Of a stretch of DNA of 64,000 nucleotides, positions 24,580 to 33,360 are shown piece by piece. The notes beneath the pieces were generated by a model that did no database searches, had not been told where the DNA came from, and saw only the letters and a list, made by a program, of their open reading frames with translations. A program made the position numbers and the translations under genes. How positions within the stretch are numbered: position 1 is the stretch's first letter; the number at the start of each line of letters is the position of its first letter. The stretch is from UBA7239 sp035430165 (GTDB lineage Bacteria > Pseudomonadota > Gammaproteobacteria > Pseudomonadales > UBA7239): assembly GCA_035430165.1 (NCBI GenBank), contig DAOMGE010000009.1:1-64000 (forward strand), read 5' to 3'.

Positions 24580-26253
24580 ATGTTCTGTATCCAGTGCGAA
24601 CAAACCCTCGTTAACGACAAAGTGACCGGCTGCCAGTTCAAGAAAGGCAAATGCGGCAAGGAAGCGGAAACCGCTGACCTGCAGGATGTCCTGATCTATT
24701 TGTTGGAGGGTATCGGCCAGTATGCACACCGCGCCCGTCAGTTGGGCGCTATTGATGCGGCGATTGACCGTTTTATCCCGCCCGCGTTTTTCACCACACT
24801 GACCAACGTCAATTTCGACAGCGACCGTTTTCTCAAACTGATTGCAGATGCTGAAAAAATCCGCAACCAGGCGCGCGCCATGTACATGGCCGCGTGTGAG
24901 AAAAAAGGCATCCAGCCTGAACAACTGTCAGGTCCTGCCGTGTTTGTTCCCGCCAGGTCTATGGAAGGATTGATAGCACAGGCAAGCGAAGCCTCGATCA
25001 AACGCGATGATCCGGATGTATTCGGCCTGAATTGTCTGGTGCTGTACGGACTGAAAGGCTGTGCTGCCTATTGCGAACACGCGATGATGCTTGGCAAGGA
25101 AAGTGAAGAAGTCTTTGGCAAATTCCATGAGTACCTGAACTTTCTGGCGGATCAACCGGGCGACATCAGCGCACTGCTCGATACCTGCCTGAAAATCGGC
25201 GAGATGAACCTGAAAGTGATGGAACTGCTCGACGCTGGCCACAACGACAACTTCGGTCAACCGGAACCTACGCAAGTGCGCGTCACACCGATCCAGGGCA
25301 AAGCGATTCTCGTCAGCGGCCATGACATTGTCGACCTGTACAACCTGCTGAAACAAACCGAAGGCAAGGGAGTGAATATCTACACGCACGGTGAAATGTT
25401 GCCAGCGCACAGCTATCCGAAACTGAAACAGTTCAAACATCTGGTCGGCAACTACGGTACCGCGTGGCAAAACCAGCAGGCTGAATTTGCAGCGTTTCCC
25501 GGCGCGATCCTGATGACGTCCAACTGCCTGATCGATCCGAACGTGAATGGCTATGGCGACCGTATTTTCACCACCGGCCCGGTAGGCTGGAAAGGATTGC
25601 CCCACATCGAAGCACCTGTCGGGGGCCAGAAAGATTATTCCATCGTTATTGAATCCGCCTTGAAACAGCCGGGCTTTACTGAGGACCAGATCGAGCAATT
25701 CATTACCATCGGTTTTGGTCGCCACACGGTCATGAGCGTGGCCGACAAGGTCATTGAGGGAGTGAAATCCGGGGCGATAGAGCATTTCTTCCTGATCGGC
25801 GGTTGTGACGGCGCAGCTCCCGGTCGCAACTACTACGCGGATTTCGCAACACACGCACCAGACAGCACAGTGGTGTTGACGCTGGGCTGTGGCAAATACC
25901 GTTTCAATCGCCATGACTTCGGCAACATTGGCGGGATCCCGCGCTTGCTCGACATCGGTCAATGCAATGACAGTTATTCGGCGATCCAGATCGCCAGCGC
26001 GCTGGCCAATGCATTTGGCTGTGGTGTGAATGATTTACCCCTGACGCTGATTGTGTCGTGGTTCGAACAGAAAGCTGCAGCGGTGTTACTGACGCTGCTG
26101 GCGCTGGGTATCAAGAACATCCACCTCGGGCCGTCACTGCCACAGTTCCTGACGCCGAACCTGCTGAATGTGCTGGTCGATAAATTTGCGCTGCGCCCGA
26201 TCGGCGATGCGCGTGATGATATTGCCCGCATCATGAAAAAAGAGGCCGCGTAA
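24580..26253 (+). CDS. hcp: Hybrid-cluster protein Hcp (S-nitrosylase / NO-detoxification)
   Basis: A 557-residue hybrid-cluster protein. The N-terminal cysteines at residues 3, 6, 18 and 25 (MFCIQCEQT, TGCQFKKGKCGK) form the C-x2-C-x11-C-x6-C pattern of the class II enzymes of facultative bacteria such as E. coli. Further hybrid-cluster ligand segments are visible, including GLKGCAAYCEHAM, MTSNCLIDPN, IGGCDGAAPGRNYY, TLGCGKYRFN and DIGQCND. Hcp reduces NO to N2O and acts as a protein S-nitrosylase in E. coli. No hcr reductase gene follows, so the electron donor must be elsewhere. It has a strong AGGAG ribosome site and an NsrR-type operator. Confidence 0.96.
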   Translation: MFCIQCEQTLVNDKVTGCQFKKGKCGKEAETADLQDVLIYLLEGIGQYAHRARQLGAIDAAIDRFIPPAFFTTLTNVNFDSDRFLKLIADAEKIRNQARAMYMAACEKKGIQPEQLSGPAVFVPARSMEGLIAQASEASIKRDDPDVFGLNCLVLYGLKGCAAYCEHAMMLGKESEEVFGKFHEYLNFLADQPGDISALLDTCLKIGEMNLKVMELLDAGHNDNFGQPEPTQVRVTPIQGKAILVSGHDIVDLYNLLKQTEGKGVNIYTHGEMLPAHSYPKLKQFKHLVGNYGTAWQNQQAEFAAFPGAILMTSNCLIDPNVNGYGDRIFTTGPVGWKGLPHIEAPVGGQKDYSIVIESALKQPGFTEDQIEQFITIGFGRHTVMSVADKVIEGVKSGAIEHFFLIGGCDGAAPGRNYYADFATHAPDSTVVLTLGCGKYRFNRHDFGNIGGIPRLLDIGQCNDSYSAIQIASALANAFGCGVNDLPLTLIVSWFEQKAAAVLLTLLALGIKNIHLGPSLPQFLTPNLLNVLVDKFALRPIGDARDDIARIMKKEAA

Positions 26254-26317
26254 GCTTCGACTCCGCTCAACCGACATTCGACTGCTCCCTGAGCGGAGTC
26301 GGAGGGAGCAGTGTCGG
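26254..26317. repeat. Second REP-like palindromic element, abutting the hcp stop
   Basis: GCTTCGACTCCGCTCA (26254-26269) pairs with TGAGCGGAGTCGGAG (26290-26304) with one mismatch. A competing nested structure uses CTGCTCCCT (26282-26290) and AGGGAGCAG (26303-26311), extended by CCGACA (26271-26276)/TGTCGG (26312-26317). Both cannot form at once. The CTTCGACTCCGC-CA arm is shared with the element at 8468-8518. It begins on the base after the hcp TAA. Confidence 0.75.
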
Positions 26318-26347
26318 GGCAAGTGTGGCCAAGTGGTGCAAACACCG

Positions 26348-26379
26348 ACAAAAAGGGCAGCGCACACTGCCCTTTTTGT
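26348..26379. terminator. Bidirectional rho-independent terminator between hcp and hinT
   Basis: A 13-bp perfect stem (ACAAAAAGGGCAG and its complement) with a 6-base loop carries an A5 run on the left and a T5 run on the right. It lies about 95 bases past hcp, beyond the repeat, and 39 bases before hinT. Confidence 0.85.
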
Positions 26380-26417
26380 TAGACAATGGCCGCCTGTTTT
26401 CCCGTCAGGTACCCGAC

Positions 26418-26765
26418 ATGTCCGACACAATTTTTGGCAAGATCATCCGCGGTGAAATCCCCGCCGAAAAGCTGCACGAAGACGAACACTGCATCGCAAT
26501 CCGCGATATCCATCCCCGCGCACCTGTGCATTTGCTGGTTATCCCCAAGAAATCTATCCCGCGTCTGGTCGACGCCAAACCTGAAGACCAGGCCCTGCTT
26601 GGTCATCTGATGCTAGTAGCCCGCCAGCTGGCGGAATCACACGGCGTTGCCGATTCATTCCGGCTCCTGATCAACAATGGCGAAGGCGCTGGCCAAACCG
26701 TGTTTCACCTGCACCTGCATATCCTGGGCAATGACAACTACAGTGAAGCCGACATGACCCGATAA
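26418..26765 (+). CDS. hinT: HIT-family purine nucleoside phosphoramidase (HinT)
   Basis: A 115-residue histidine-triad protein. The catalytic triad motif is VFHLHLHILG near the C-terminus; upstream are MSDTIFGKIIRGEIPAEKLHEDEHCIAIRDIHPRAPVHLLVIPKK and LLINNGEGAGQTV, typical of HinT/PKCI-type enzymes that hydrolyse adenosine phosphoramidates. ATG 26418 follows an AGGT; a frame from 26325 runs through the terminator and is rejected. Confidence 0.95.
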   Translation: MSDTIFGKIIRGEIPAEKLHEDEHCIAIRDIHPRAPVHLLVIPKKSIPRLVDAKPEDQALLGHLMLVARQLAESHGVADSFRLLINNGEGAGQTVFHLHLHILGNDNYSEADMTR

Positions 26766-26849
26766 TCGGTATCCGCAGATGAAAGCAGCAGCCAGCCTCT
26801 GCTACAATCTCGCGGCTTTTTAACCTTTCCACGGCAATGAGACCTCATC

Positions 26850-27386
26850 ATGAACTTTAACGACCTCCCACCTGGCAAAGAACTTCCGCACGACATTTTT
26901 GTTGCAATCGAAATTCCTGCGAACCATGCGCCGATCAAATACGAAATCGACAAGGACACCAACTGCCTGATGGTCGACCGTTTCATGGCCACACCAATGT
27001 TCTACCCAACCAACTATGGCTATATTCCTGGCACACTCTCTGAAGACGGCGATGCGCTTGATGTGCTCGTGGTCACACCTTATCCAGTCACTCCCGGCTC
27101 GGTCATGCGTGCACGCCCGATAGGTATCCTGTACATGTCTGATGAAGCCGGACAGGACTCCAAGCTACTGGCTGTGCCACACAAGAAACTGTCTGCCCTG
27201 TACGAAGATGTGAAAGAACCTGCTGACCTGCCACAACTGCTAATCAAGCAGATCGAACACTTCTTTGAAAACTACAAGGATCTGGAACACGGTAAATGGG
27301 TGAAAGTCGACAAGTGGGGCGGTTCTGCAGATGCCATGGCAGAAGTGACCAAAGCACGTGATGCCTACCTGAAAGACAAAGGCTGA
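26850..27386 (+). CDS. ppa: Inorganic pyrophosphatase
   Basis: A 178-residue family I soluble pyrophosphatase that hydrolyses PPi and so pulls biosynthetic reactions forward. Motifs: EIPANHAPIKYEIDKD, MFYPTNYGYIPGTLSEDGDALDVLVV (with the metal-binding DGDALD signature D-x-D-x-x-D) and KWVKVDKWG near the C-terminus. Length matches E. coli Ppa (176). It is followed by its own terminator at 27419-27445. Confidence 0.98.
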   Translation: MNFNDLPPGKELPHDIFVAIEIPANHAPIKYEIDKDTNCLMVDRFMATPMFYPTNYGYIPGTLSEDGDALDVLVVTPYPVTPGSVMRARPIGILYMSDEAGQDSKLLAVPHKKLSALYEDVKEPADLPQLLIKQIEHFFENYKDLEHGKWVKVDKWGGSADAMAEVTKARDAYLKDKG

Positions 27387-27418
27387 TGTGAGCTGGCATG
27401 CAGACTGACACTGTCACC

Positions 27419-27445
27419 AAAAGGGCTGCTTCGTGCAGCCCTTTT
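27419..27445 (+). terminator. Rho-independent terminator of ppa
   Basis: An 11-bp perfect stem (AAAAGGGCTGC and its complement) with a 5-base loop, ending in T4-G-T5. Confidence 0.88.
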
Positions 27446-27474
27446 GTTTTTGTCGAACGCGCAGGAAAGCTGAC

Positions 27475-28455
27475 GTGCTGACGGATATTTACCAACAGCC
27501 ACTGTATGATCTTGGTGATCATCTCGAAGAAAAATATCGTGGCATTTTTTCGCCGCTCTACGCTGATGAACTACTCGCCCAATACCTTACTCCCCAATTC
27601 ACCACCGACAGCCAATGGTATATCGAGAATTGCGAACACAGCCAATTCACTGGCCGTCTCTTGCAACGCTGCTTTGATACTGCGGGATTTGATGCATCAT
27701 CCACTGCAATCGAGCGCATTCTCGATATCGGCTCGGGCGCAGGAAATTCTATCCTGCCCCTGCTCGACCAGTTTCCAGAATCGGTAATCGTTGCCAGCGA
27801 TCTCAGTCCACAAATGTTGTTGGCACTGAAAGCATCACTGGCACAGAGACAGCCACATCCACGCCTGCATCTGCTGCAACTCAATGCGGAGAAACTGGAT
27901 TTCCAGCAAGCAAGTTTCGACATCGTTGTTGGCATCGCCATCCTGCATCATCTGCATGATCCATCAAAAACACTGGCTGGCGCGGCACAAATCCTGAAAA
28001 AAGGCGGGCTTGCCATTTTTTCCGAACCCTTTGAAAACGGCAACTATCTACTGTGTCTCGCCTTCCGCATGATCTTGCGCGATGGCGCTGCCACTTCACT
28101 CCCTGCACGAGTCACGCAATTCATGCGCGCGCGCATTGAATACGTTGCCCTGCGATCTGGATTGCATAAATCTGAAACATTCCTGCAGAACCATGATGAC
28201 AAGTGGTTATTTACACGCCAGTTGCTACAGAATGCTGCTCGCCAGAACGGCTTCGACGAGTGCCACATCATGCCACTGGCACAGAAGCCGGATGTGCTGA
28301 CACGCAAGGCGCGCGTCCTGCTGGAACAACACAAATTTGACGTGACGGCATTGCCTGTATGGGCATGGGATATCATCGGGGAAGTTGAATCAGGCATGTC
28401 GCACCTTTTGCGTCATGAAATGCCGGTTGAAGCAGCAATCATCCTGAAAAAGTAA
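27475..28455 (+). CDS. Class I SAM-dependent methyltransferase
   Basis: A 326-residue protein with a methyltransferase core at about residues 80-190: motif I RILDIGSGAGNSILPLL, motif II acidic VIVASDLSPQMLLAL, and motif IV FDIVVGIAILHHLHDPSKTL. Long N- and C-terminal extensions flank the core, and the C-terminal region is cofactor-poor and helical. The start is taken as GTG 27475, preceded by AGGAAA; upstream codons run into the ppa terminator. The substrate is unknown, and nothing in the neighbours (ppa, zapG) suggests one. Confidence 0.82.
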   Translation: MLTDIYQQPLYDLGDHLEEKYRGIFSPLYADELLAQYLTPQFTTDSQWYIENCEHSQFTGRLLQRCFDTAGFDASSTAIERILDIGSGAGNSILPLLDQFPESVIVASDLSPQMLLALKASLAQRQPHPRLHLLQLNAEKLDFQQASFDIVVGIAILHHLHDPSKTLAGAAQILKKGGLAIFSEPFENGNYLLCLAFRMILRDGAATSLPARVTQFMRARIEYVALRSGLHKSETFLQNHDDKWLFTRQLLQNAARQNGFDECHIMPLAQKPDVLTRKARVLLEQHKFDVTALPVWAWDIIGEVESGMSHLLRHEMPVEAAIILKK

Positions 28456-28533
28456 GACCGGGCACCTGAACCACTTTCATGCTGGTGCTAGAATATCGGC
28501 GAGCAACACCAGCGGACACCGCGGGAGTAAATC

Positions 28534-28989
28534 ATGGAAAACACAAATATGATTCTGGTCGCCTTGTTGAGCGGCATTCTGGGAGCGATTGCTGGCGCCT
28601 TCCTGATGTATCGCGGTACGCGATTGCAGAGCCGCCAACAACTGGAAGTGCGCTTGCAACAAGCTGAGCAAAAACTCAAAGATCAGCAAGCGCAAGTGAC
28701 GGAACATTTCACGCATACGGCATCGCTTGTCGGTAATCTGACACGCAATTATCGCGACTTGCACGATTATCTTGCTTCCAGCGCACAGCAGCTGGGCAAT
28801 ATCGATATTCAACCCGTACTACTGAGTGATAACAAGTCGGCTCCCATCCTTGGCCAGGGAGCGGTGCTGAATCCACCACTTGATTACGCACCAAAGAAAG
28901 GTCAAGTCGGGACACTGAGTGAAACTTATGGACTGCAAGACGACAACCAACTGAAGCCGCCGCCAGCGCACAGCTACAATGATGAATAA
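28534..28989 (+). CDS. zapG: ZapG/YhcB (DUF1043) membrane-anchored cell-envelope/division protein
   Basis: A 151-residue protein with one N-terminal membrane segment (MILVALLSGILGAIAGAFLMYR), a coiled-coil stretch (QSRQQLEVRLQQAEQKLKDQQAQVTEHF) and the conserved DUF1043 core HTASLVGNLTRNYRDLHDYLASSAQQLG, followed by a low-complexity tail. E. coli YhcB/ZapG interacts with division and elongation proteins. Length and order of parts match the family. Confidence 0.9.
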   Translation: MENTNMILVALLSGILGAIAGAFLMYRGTRLQSRQQLEVRLQQAEQKLKDQQAQVTEHFTHTASLVGNLTRNYRDLHDYLASSAQQLGNIDIQPVLLSDNKSAPILGQGAVLNPPLDYAPKKGQVGTLSETYGLQDDNQLKPPPAHSYNDE

Positions 28990-29017
28990 TTTTCTCTGGC
29001 TCCAGTCGTCCCGCAAT

Positions 29018-29046
29018 AAAAAAGGCACCGATCTGGTGCCTTTTTT
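29018..29046. terminator. Bidirectional terminator between zapG and the aminotransferase gene
   Basis: A 12-bp perfect stem (AAAAAAGGCACC and complement) with a 5-base loop, A6 on the left and T6 on the right, between two convergent genes (zapG ends 28989, aminotransferase ends 29067). Confidence 0.9.
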
Positions 29047-29066
29047 AAAAATCAAGAATTGTGAAG

Positions 29067-30245
29067 TCAGTTTTTAGCGTAAGCCGCCATTGCAGCACCA
29101 ACTGCCTTGCCTGAATTGATCGGTGCATTCATGGACGTCAGCACGGCATCAAGTGCACCCAGACAGAACAATACATTTTTCTGGTTGCAGGCAAAACCCA
29201 TCAAACCAATACGCCACACCTTACCTGCCAACGCGCCGAGACCCGCACCAATTTCCAGGCTGTATTGCTGCAACAGTGCACTGCGGACAGCCGCTTCGTC
29301 CACACCTTCAGGCACAGTGACCGCATTCAGCTGCGGCAAGCGTTCGCCAGCAGGCACAATAAACTGCAAACCCATTGCTTCAATACCCGCAACCAATGCC
29401 TGGTGATGGTAGGTGTGCCGCGCCCAGGAATTTTCCAGACCTTCCCCTTTCATTATCACCAGCGCTTCATGCAAGGCGTACAACGCATTGATCGGCGCTG
29501 TATGGTGATACGCACGTTTTACACCACCGCCCCAGTAACCCATTACCAGATTCATATCAAGGAACCAGCTTTGCACTTTGGATTTGCGTGAAGTGATCAC
29601 CTCGACAGCGCGATCACTAAAGCTGACTGGCGACAAGCCTGGTGTGCATGACAAGCATTTTTGCGTGCCTGAATAAATCGCATCAATGCCCCAGGCATCA
29701 ACGCGCAACTCACTCCCAGCCAATGAAGTCACTGCATCAACGATTGTCAGGCAGTTATGCTTTCGAGCAATTTCACAAAGTGTCTTTGCATCTGATAATG
29801 CGCCAGTAGATGTTTCAGCATGTACAAAAGCCAGAAATTTCGCATCAGGATTTGCTTTGAGTGTGTCTTCAACTTTCTGTGGATCTACTGCGCGACCCCA
29901 CGGATCTTCAACCATGACAGCAGTCGCGCCACAGCGCTCGACGTTTTCTTTCATACGTCCACCGAATACACCGTTCTGGCAGACCACCACCTTATCGCCT
30001 GGCTGAACCAGATTCACAAACGCAGCTTCCATACCAGCGGAACCGGGTGCGGAAATTGGTAACGTCAGGCGGTTTTCAGTCTGGAAGGCGTACTGGGTCA
30101 ATTCCTTGATTTCATCCATCAAATGGACAAAAACAGGATCAAGGTGACCGATAGTTGGACGCGCCATCGCCTCAAGAACACGCGGGTTAACATCGGAGGG
30201 GCCTGGGCCCATCAAGGTACGTACAGGTGGATGAAATGATTGCAT
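29067..30245 (-). CDS. Class V aminotransferase (alanine/serine-glyoxylate aminotransferase family)
   Basis: A 392-residue PLP enzyme. The N-terminus LMGPGPSDVNPRVLEAMARPTIGHLDPVF is typical of the alanine-glyoxylate aminotransferase family. The PLP lysine is K196 in DAIYSGTQKCLSCTPGLSPVSFS, and other cofactor contacts are SAPGSAGMEAAF and TIVDAVTSLAGSEL. The C-terminal region WRIGLMGFACNQKNVLFCLGALDAVL matches. Amino donor (alanine or serine) cannot be read with certainty. A good ribosome site (GGAGA) precedes ATG 30245. It lies just downstream of the alpha operon but is separated from it by a terminator. Confidence 0.92.
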   Translation of the reverse strand: MQSFHPPVRTLMGPGPSDVNPRVLEAMARPTIGHLDPVFVHLMDEIKELTQYAFQTENRLTLPISAPGSAGMEAAFVNLVQPGDKVVVCQNGVFGGRMKENVERCGATAVMVEDPWGRAVDPQKVEDTLKANPDAKFLAFVHAETSTGALSDAKTLCEIARKHNCLTIVDAVTSLAGSELRVDAWGIDAIYSGTQKCLSCTPGLSPVSFSDRAVEVITSRKSKVQSWFLDMNLVMGYWGGGVKRAYHHTAPINALYALHEALVIMKGEGLENSWARHTYHHQALVAGIEAMGLQFIVPAGERLPQLNAVTVPEGVDEAAVRSALLQQYSLEIGAGLGALAGKVWRIGLMGFACNQKNVLFCLGALDAVLTSMNAPINSGKAVGAAMAAYAKN

Positions 30246-30286
30246 ACAAGTTCTCTCCGATCAGCGCTAAAGGCAGTTCTCTAAAC

Positions 30287-30314
30287 GAAAACACCGGGCA
30301 AGCCCGGTGTTTTC
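30287..30314 (-). terminator. Terminator of the ribosomal alpha operon
   Basis: GAAAACACCGGGC (30287-30299) is followed, after AA, by its exact reverse complement (30302-30314). Read on the minus strand it ends in a short T-run. It lies 16 bases past the rplQ stop and separates the ribosomal block from the aminotransferase gene. Confidence 0.8.
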
Positions 30315-30329
30315 AGTCAAGCACAATGC

Positions 30330-30740
30330 TTATTCAGCACTGCTCTCTTCAGTATTCACAATATCAACTTCTTTCACTTTTTCCGGACGATTTACCAGCT
30401 CCACATAAGCCATCGGCGCTTTGTCGCCAGTCCGGAAACCACACTTGATAATACGCAAATAACCACCAGGACGCGCTTCATAACGTGGGCCAATCTGCGT
30501 GAACAGTTTGCCCACCACTTCCTTGCTGCGCAGCCTATTGAACGCCAAACGACGATTAGCAACGCTATCTTTCTTCGCCAGCGTAATCAGAGGTTCAGCA
30601 ACACGGCGCAATTCTTTTGCTTTTGGCAAAGTCGTTTTGATGATTTCGTGCTCGATCAGGGAAGCCGCCATATTGCGGAACATCGCCTGACGATGCGAGC
30701 TGGTGCGGTTAAGTTGACGTCCGCTGAGTCTGTGTCGCAT
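30330..30740 (-). CDS. rplQ: 50S ribosomal protein L17
   Basis: A 136-residue L17, starting MRHRLSGRQLNRTSSHRQAMFRNMAASLIEHEIIKTTLPKAKELRRVAEPLITLAKKD, the invariant family N-terminus. L17 sits near the exit tunnel of the large subunit. The C-terminal acidic tail is a little longer than in E. coli (127). It is the last gene of the alpha operon, 28 bases after rpoA, followed at once by a terminator. Confidence 0.98.
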   Translation of the reverse strand: MRHRLSGRQLNRTSSHRQAMFRNMAASLIEHEIIKTTLPKAKELRRVAEPLITLAKKDSVANRRLAFNRLRSKEVVGKLFTQIGPRYEARPGGYLRIIKCGFRTGDKAPMAYVELVNRPEKVKEVDIVNTEESSAE

Positions 30741-30768
30741 GTTGCTAACCCTTTACTTCAAAATGTGA

Positions 30769-31776
30769 TCAGGCCGAGGCCTTGTCTTCGCCACGCAAAC
30801 TTGCTGGCGGCCAGTTTTCGAGACGCATGCCGAGCGACAAACCGCGTGAAGCCAGTATATCCTTGATCTCAGTGAGTGATTTTTTACCCAGGTTCGGAGT
30901 TTTCAGCAACTCGACTTCGGTGCGCTGGATCAAATCGCCAATGTAATAAATATTTTCCGCTTTAAGACAATTTGCCGAACGCACTGTCAATTCCAGATCA
31001 TCAACTGGACGCAGCAGGATCGGATCAACTTCCTCATGCTGCTTGGCCGGACGGGCTTCCTTCTCACTTTCAAGATCAACAAACACTGCCAATTGCTGTT
31101 GCAGGATAGTTGCTGCACGGCGAATGGCTTCTTCAGGGTTGATAGTCCCGTTTGTTTCCATGTCGATGATCAGCTTATCAAGATCCGTGCGCTGCTCAAC
31201 GCGCGCGCTCTCTACAACATAAGAGATACGAATAACCGGACTGAATGAAGCATCCAGTTGCAAACGCCCGATGGTACGGTTCTCATCATCATCAGCATGT
31301 CGATTATCGACAGGTTGATAACCTCGGCCACGATTCACAATCAGACGCATGCTGATAGCACCCGTTGCATTGTTGATATGGCAAATCACATGCTCAGGAT
31401 TCTTGATTTCAACATCCCCATCACCCTGAATGTCCGCAGCAGTAATAACACCAGCGCCTTTCTTATTCAGCGTCAATACAGCCCTGTCCTTGTTGCCATG
31501 TAATACAACAGCAACACCCTTCAGGTTTAGCAGAATTTCAATAACATCTTCCTGAACACCAGTAATGGCACTGTATTCGTGCAAAACACCATCAATTTCT
31601 GCTTCAACAATTGCACAACCCGGCATGGATGACAACAGGATACGGCGCAATGCATTTCCCAGAGTATGCCCGAAACCACGCTCAAGCGGTTCAAGCACAA
31701 CCTTGGCACGAGTTGCTGAAACTTGCTGGACGTCAATATGGCGCGGTGTTAAAAGTTCTGTAGCTGAGCTTTGCAT
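30769..31776 (-). CDS. rpoA: RNA polymerase alpha subunit
   Basis: A 335-residue alpha subunit. The N-terminal dimerisation and assembly domain (about 1-235) carries LEPLERGFGHTLGNALRRILLSSMPGCAIVEAEIDGVLHEYS; the C-terminal DNA- and activator-binding domain (about 250-325) carries RSANCLKAENIYYIGDLIQRTEVELLKTPNLGKKSLTEIKDILASRGLSLGM. The linker (VDLESEKEARPAKQHEEVDPILL) separates them. It lies between rpsD and rplQ as in all related alpha operons, so transcription machinery is made with ribosomal proteins. Confidence 0.99.
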   Translation of the reverse strand: MQSSATELLTPRHIDVQQVSATRAKVVLEPLERGFGHTLGNALRRILLSSMPGCAIVEAEIDGVLHEYSAITGVQEDVIEILLNLKGVAVVLHGNKDRAVLTLNKKGAGVITAADIQGDGDVEIKNPEHVICHINNATGAISMRLIVNRGRGYQPVDNRHADDDENRTIGRLQLDASFSPVIRISYVVESARVEQRTDLDKLIIDMETNGTINPEEAIRRAATILQQQLAVFVDLESEKEARPAKQHEEVDPILLRPVDDLELTVRSANCLKAENIYYIGDLIQRTEVELLKTPNLGKKSLTEIKDILASRGLSLGMRLENWPPASLRGEDKASA

Positions 31777-31792
31777 ATCTGTATCCCTAGGC

Positions 31793-32413
31793 TTACTTCG
31801 AGTACAGCTCGACGATCAAGCTTTCATTAATTTCAGATGACAGATCACTGCGATCCGGCACGCGCTTCAACTGGCCTTCCATTTTTCCTGCATTCAACTC
31901 CAGCCACTCAGACTGGCCTCGCTGCGCAGCAATAGCCATGGAAGACTGGATTCGTAACTGATTCTTGCTTTTCTCACGAACGGCAATAATATCGCCCGCT
32001 TTTACCTGATATGAAGGCACGTTAACCGTGCTTCCATTAACCGAAATAGCTTTGTGCGAAACCAGTTGACGGGCTTCAGCACGCGTCGAGCCGAAACCCA
32101 TACGGTACACAACATTATCAAGCCTACACTCCAGCAAACGTAGCAGGTTTTCTCCCGTATTGCCCTTGCGGCGGGAAGCCTCCGCGTAATAACCTCTAAA
32201 TTGCTTTTCAAGAACGCCATAGATGCGGCGCACTTTCTGTTTTTCGCGCAACTGGACGCCAAAATCTGACAAGCGTCCACGACGCTGACCATGCTGACCG
32301 GGCGCCGTCTCGATTTTACACTTGGAATCAAGTGGCCTGACACCACTTTTCAGCATCAGATCGGTGCCTTCACGGCGCGACAATTTACACTTTGGACCAA
32401 TATATCTTGCCAT
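31793..32413 (-). CDS. rpsD: 30S ribosomal protein S4
   Basis: A 206-residue S4, an early-binding 16S assembly protein. It has the S4 RNA-binding domain (about 96-155: RLDNVVYRMGFGSTRAEARQLVSHKAISVNGSTVNVPSYQVKAGD) and the N-terminal basic region MARYIGPKCKLSRREGTDL. No N-terminal zinc Cys cluster is present. In E. coli S4 represses the alpha operon; here it is the third gene of that operon, so the same feedback is plausible. Confidence 0.99.
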   Translation of the reverse strand: MARYIGPKCKLSRREGTDLMLKSGVRPLDSKCKIETAPGQHGQRRGRLSDFGVQLREKQKVRRIYGVLEKQFRGYYAEASRRKGNTGENLLRLLECRLDNVVYRMGFGSTRAEARQLVSHKAISVNGSTVNVPSYQVKAGDIIAVREKSKNQLRIQSSMAIAAQRGQSEWLELNAGKMEGQLKRVPDRSDLSSEINESLIVELYSK

Positions 32414-32459
32414 TTCTCTACTCAGGCCTCTTGAATTCTTTACTAATAACTGAAAATGG

Positions 32460-32855
32460 TTATACGCGACGTTTCTTCGGCGGACGACAGCCGTTATGCG
32501 GTATAGGTGTCACATCAACAATATTGCCAATCTTGTAACCGCAATTGTTCAATGCACGCACTGCTGATTCACGACCAGGGCCGGGCCCCTTTACCTCAAC
32601 ATCAAGATTCTTCAATCCATATTCCTGAGCCGCCAAACCTGCGCGCTCTGCAGCAACCTGTGCCGCAAAAGGCGTACTCTTACGAGAACCACGGAATCCC
32701 GAACCACCAGAAGTGGCCCAACTCAAGGTATTCCCCTGACGATCAGTGATAGTCACAATGGTATTGTTGAAGGAGGCATAAATATGTGCGACCCCATCAA
32801 TGACTGTCTTTTTAACTTTTTTTCTCGTTTTAGCTGCTGCTGATGGCTTGGCCAT
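32460..32855 (-). CDS. rpsK: 30S ribosomal protein S11
   Basis: A 131-residue S11 of the small-subunit platform. Recognised by HIYASFNNTIVTITDRQGNTLSWATSGGSGFRGSRKSTPFAAQVAAE and the C-terminal DVTPIPHNGCRPPKKRRV. Located between rpsM and rpsD with 41- and 46-base spacers. Confidence 0.99.
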   Translation of the reverse strand: MAKPSAAAKTRKKVKKTVIDGVAHIYASFNNTIVTITDRQGNTLSWATSGGSGFRGSRKSTPFAAQVAAERAGLAAQEYGLKNLDVEVKGPGPGRESAVRALNNCGYKIGNIVDVTPIPHNGCRPPKKRRV

Positions 32856-32896
32856 GTCTCTCTCGCCTAACTGTTACGGTCTGTAATACAGATTAA

Positions 32897-33253
32897 TTAA
32901 CGCTTTATCGGTTTACGCGGCCCTTTACGAGTGCGCGCATTGGTCTTGGTACGCTGTCCACGTACTGGCAAACCCTTACGATGGCGAAGTCCCCGGTAGC
33001 AACCCAGATCCATCAAGCGCTTGATACTCATACTGATTTCGCGGCGCAAATCGCCCTCTACAGTAAATTTGCCCACTTCAGAACGCAAGGCATCAATCTG
33101 TGCTTCATTAAGCGTGCCAATCTTGACATTCTCTGCGATGCCGGAGGCCGCACAAATTTCTTGTGCACGAGTACGGCCAATGCCATACACATAGGTCAAA
33201 GCGATGACCGTGTGTTTATTATCAGGTACGTTTACACCTGCGATACGAGCCAT
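32897..33253 (-). CDS. rpsM: 30S ribosomal protein S13
   Basis: A 118-residue S13 of the 30S head, which contacts the P-site tRNA and bridges to the 50S. It starts MARIAGVNVPDNKHTVIALTYVYGIGRTRAQEICAA and ends in the basic tail RGQRTKTNARTRKGPRKPIKR. It is the first gene of the alpha operon, after a 107-base spacer from rpmJ that could hold an S4-responsive leader. Confidence 0.99.
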   Translation of the reverse strand: MARIAGVNVPDNKHTVIALTYVYGIGRTRAQEICAASGIAENVKIGTLNEAQIDALRSEVGKFTVEGDLRREISMSIKRLMDLGCYRGLRHRKGLPVRGQRTKTNARTRKGPRKPIKR

Positions 33254-33360
33254 TATTGAGAAACTCCAATATAAAAATCAGTCGCCTACAAAAATACGCT
33301 GCGACACTCAGCTACAAGACCTTGAAAAGGCGCGCAGGTTAGCGTCGAAACATCTAGAAA

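Noticed and set aside
24928..25962. 344-codon minus-strand frame inside hcp
   Set aside because: Shadow frame; the hcp sequence is collinear with the family over its whole length.
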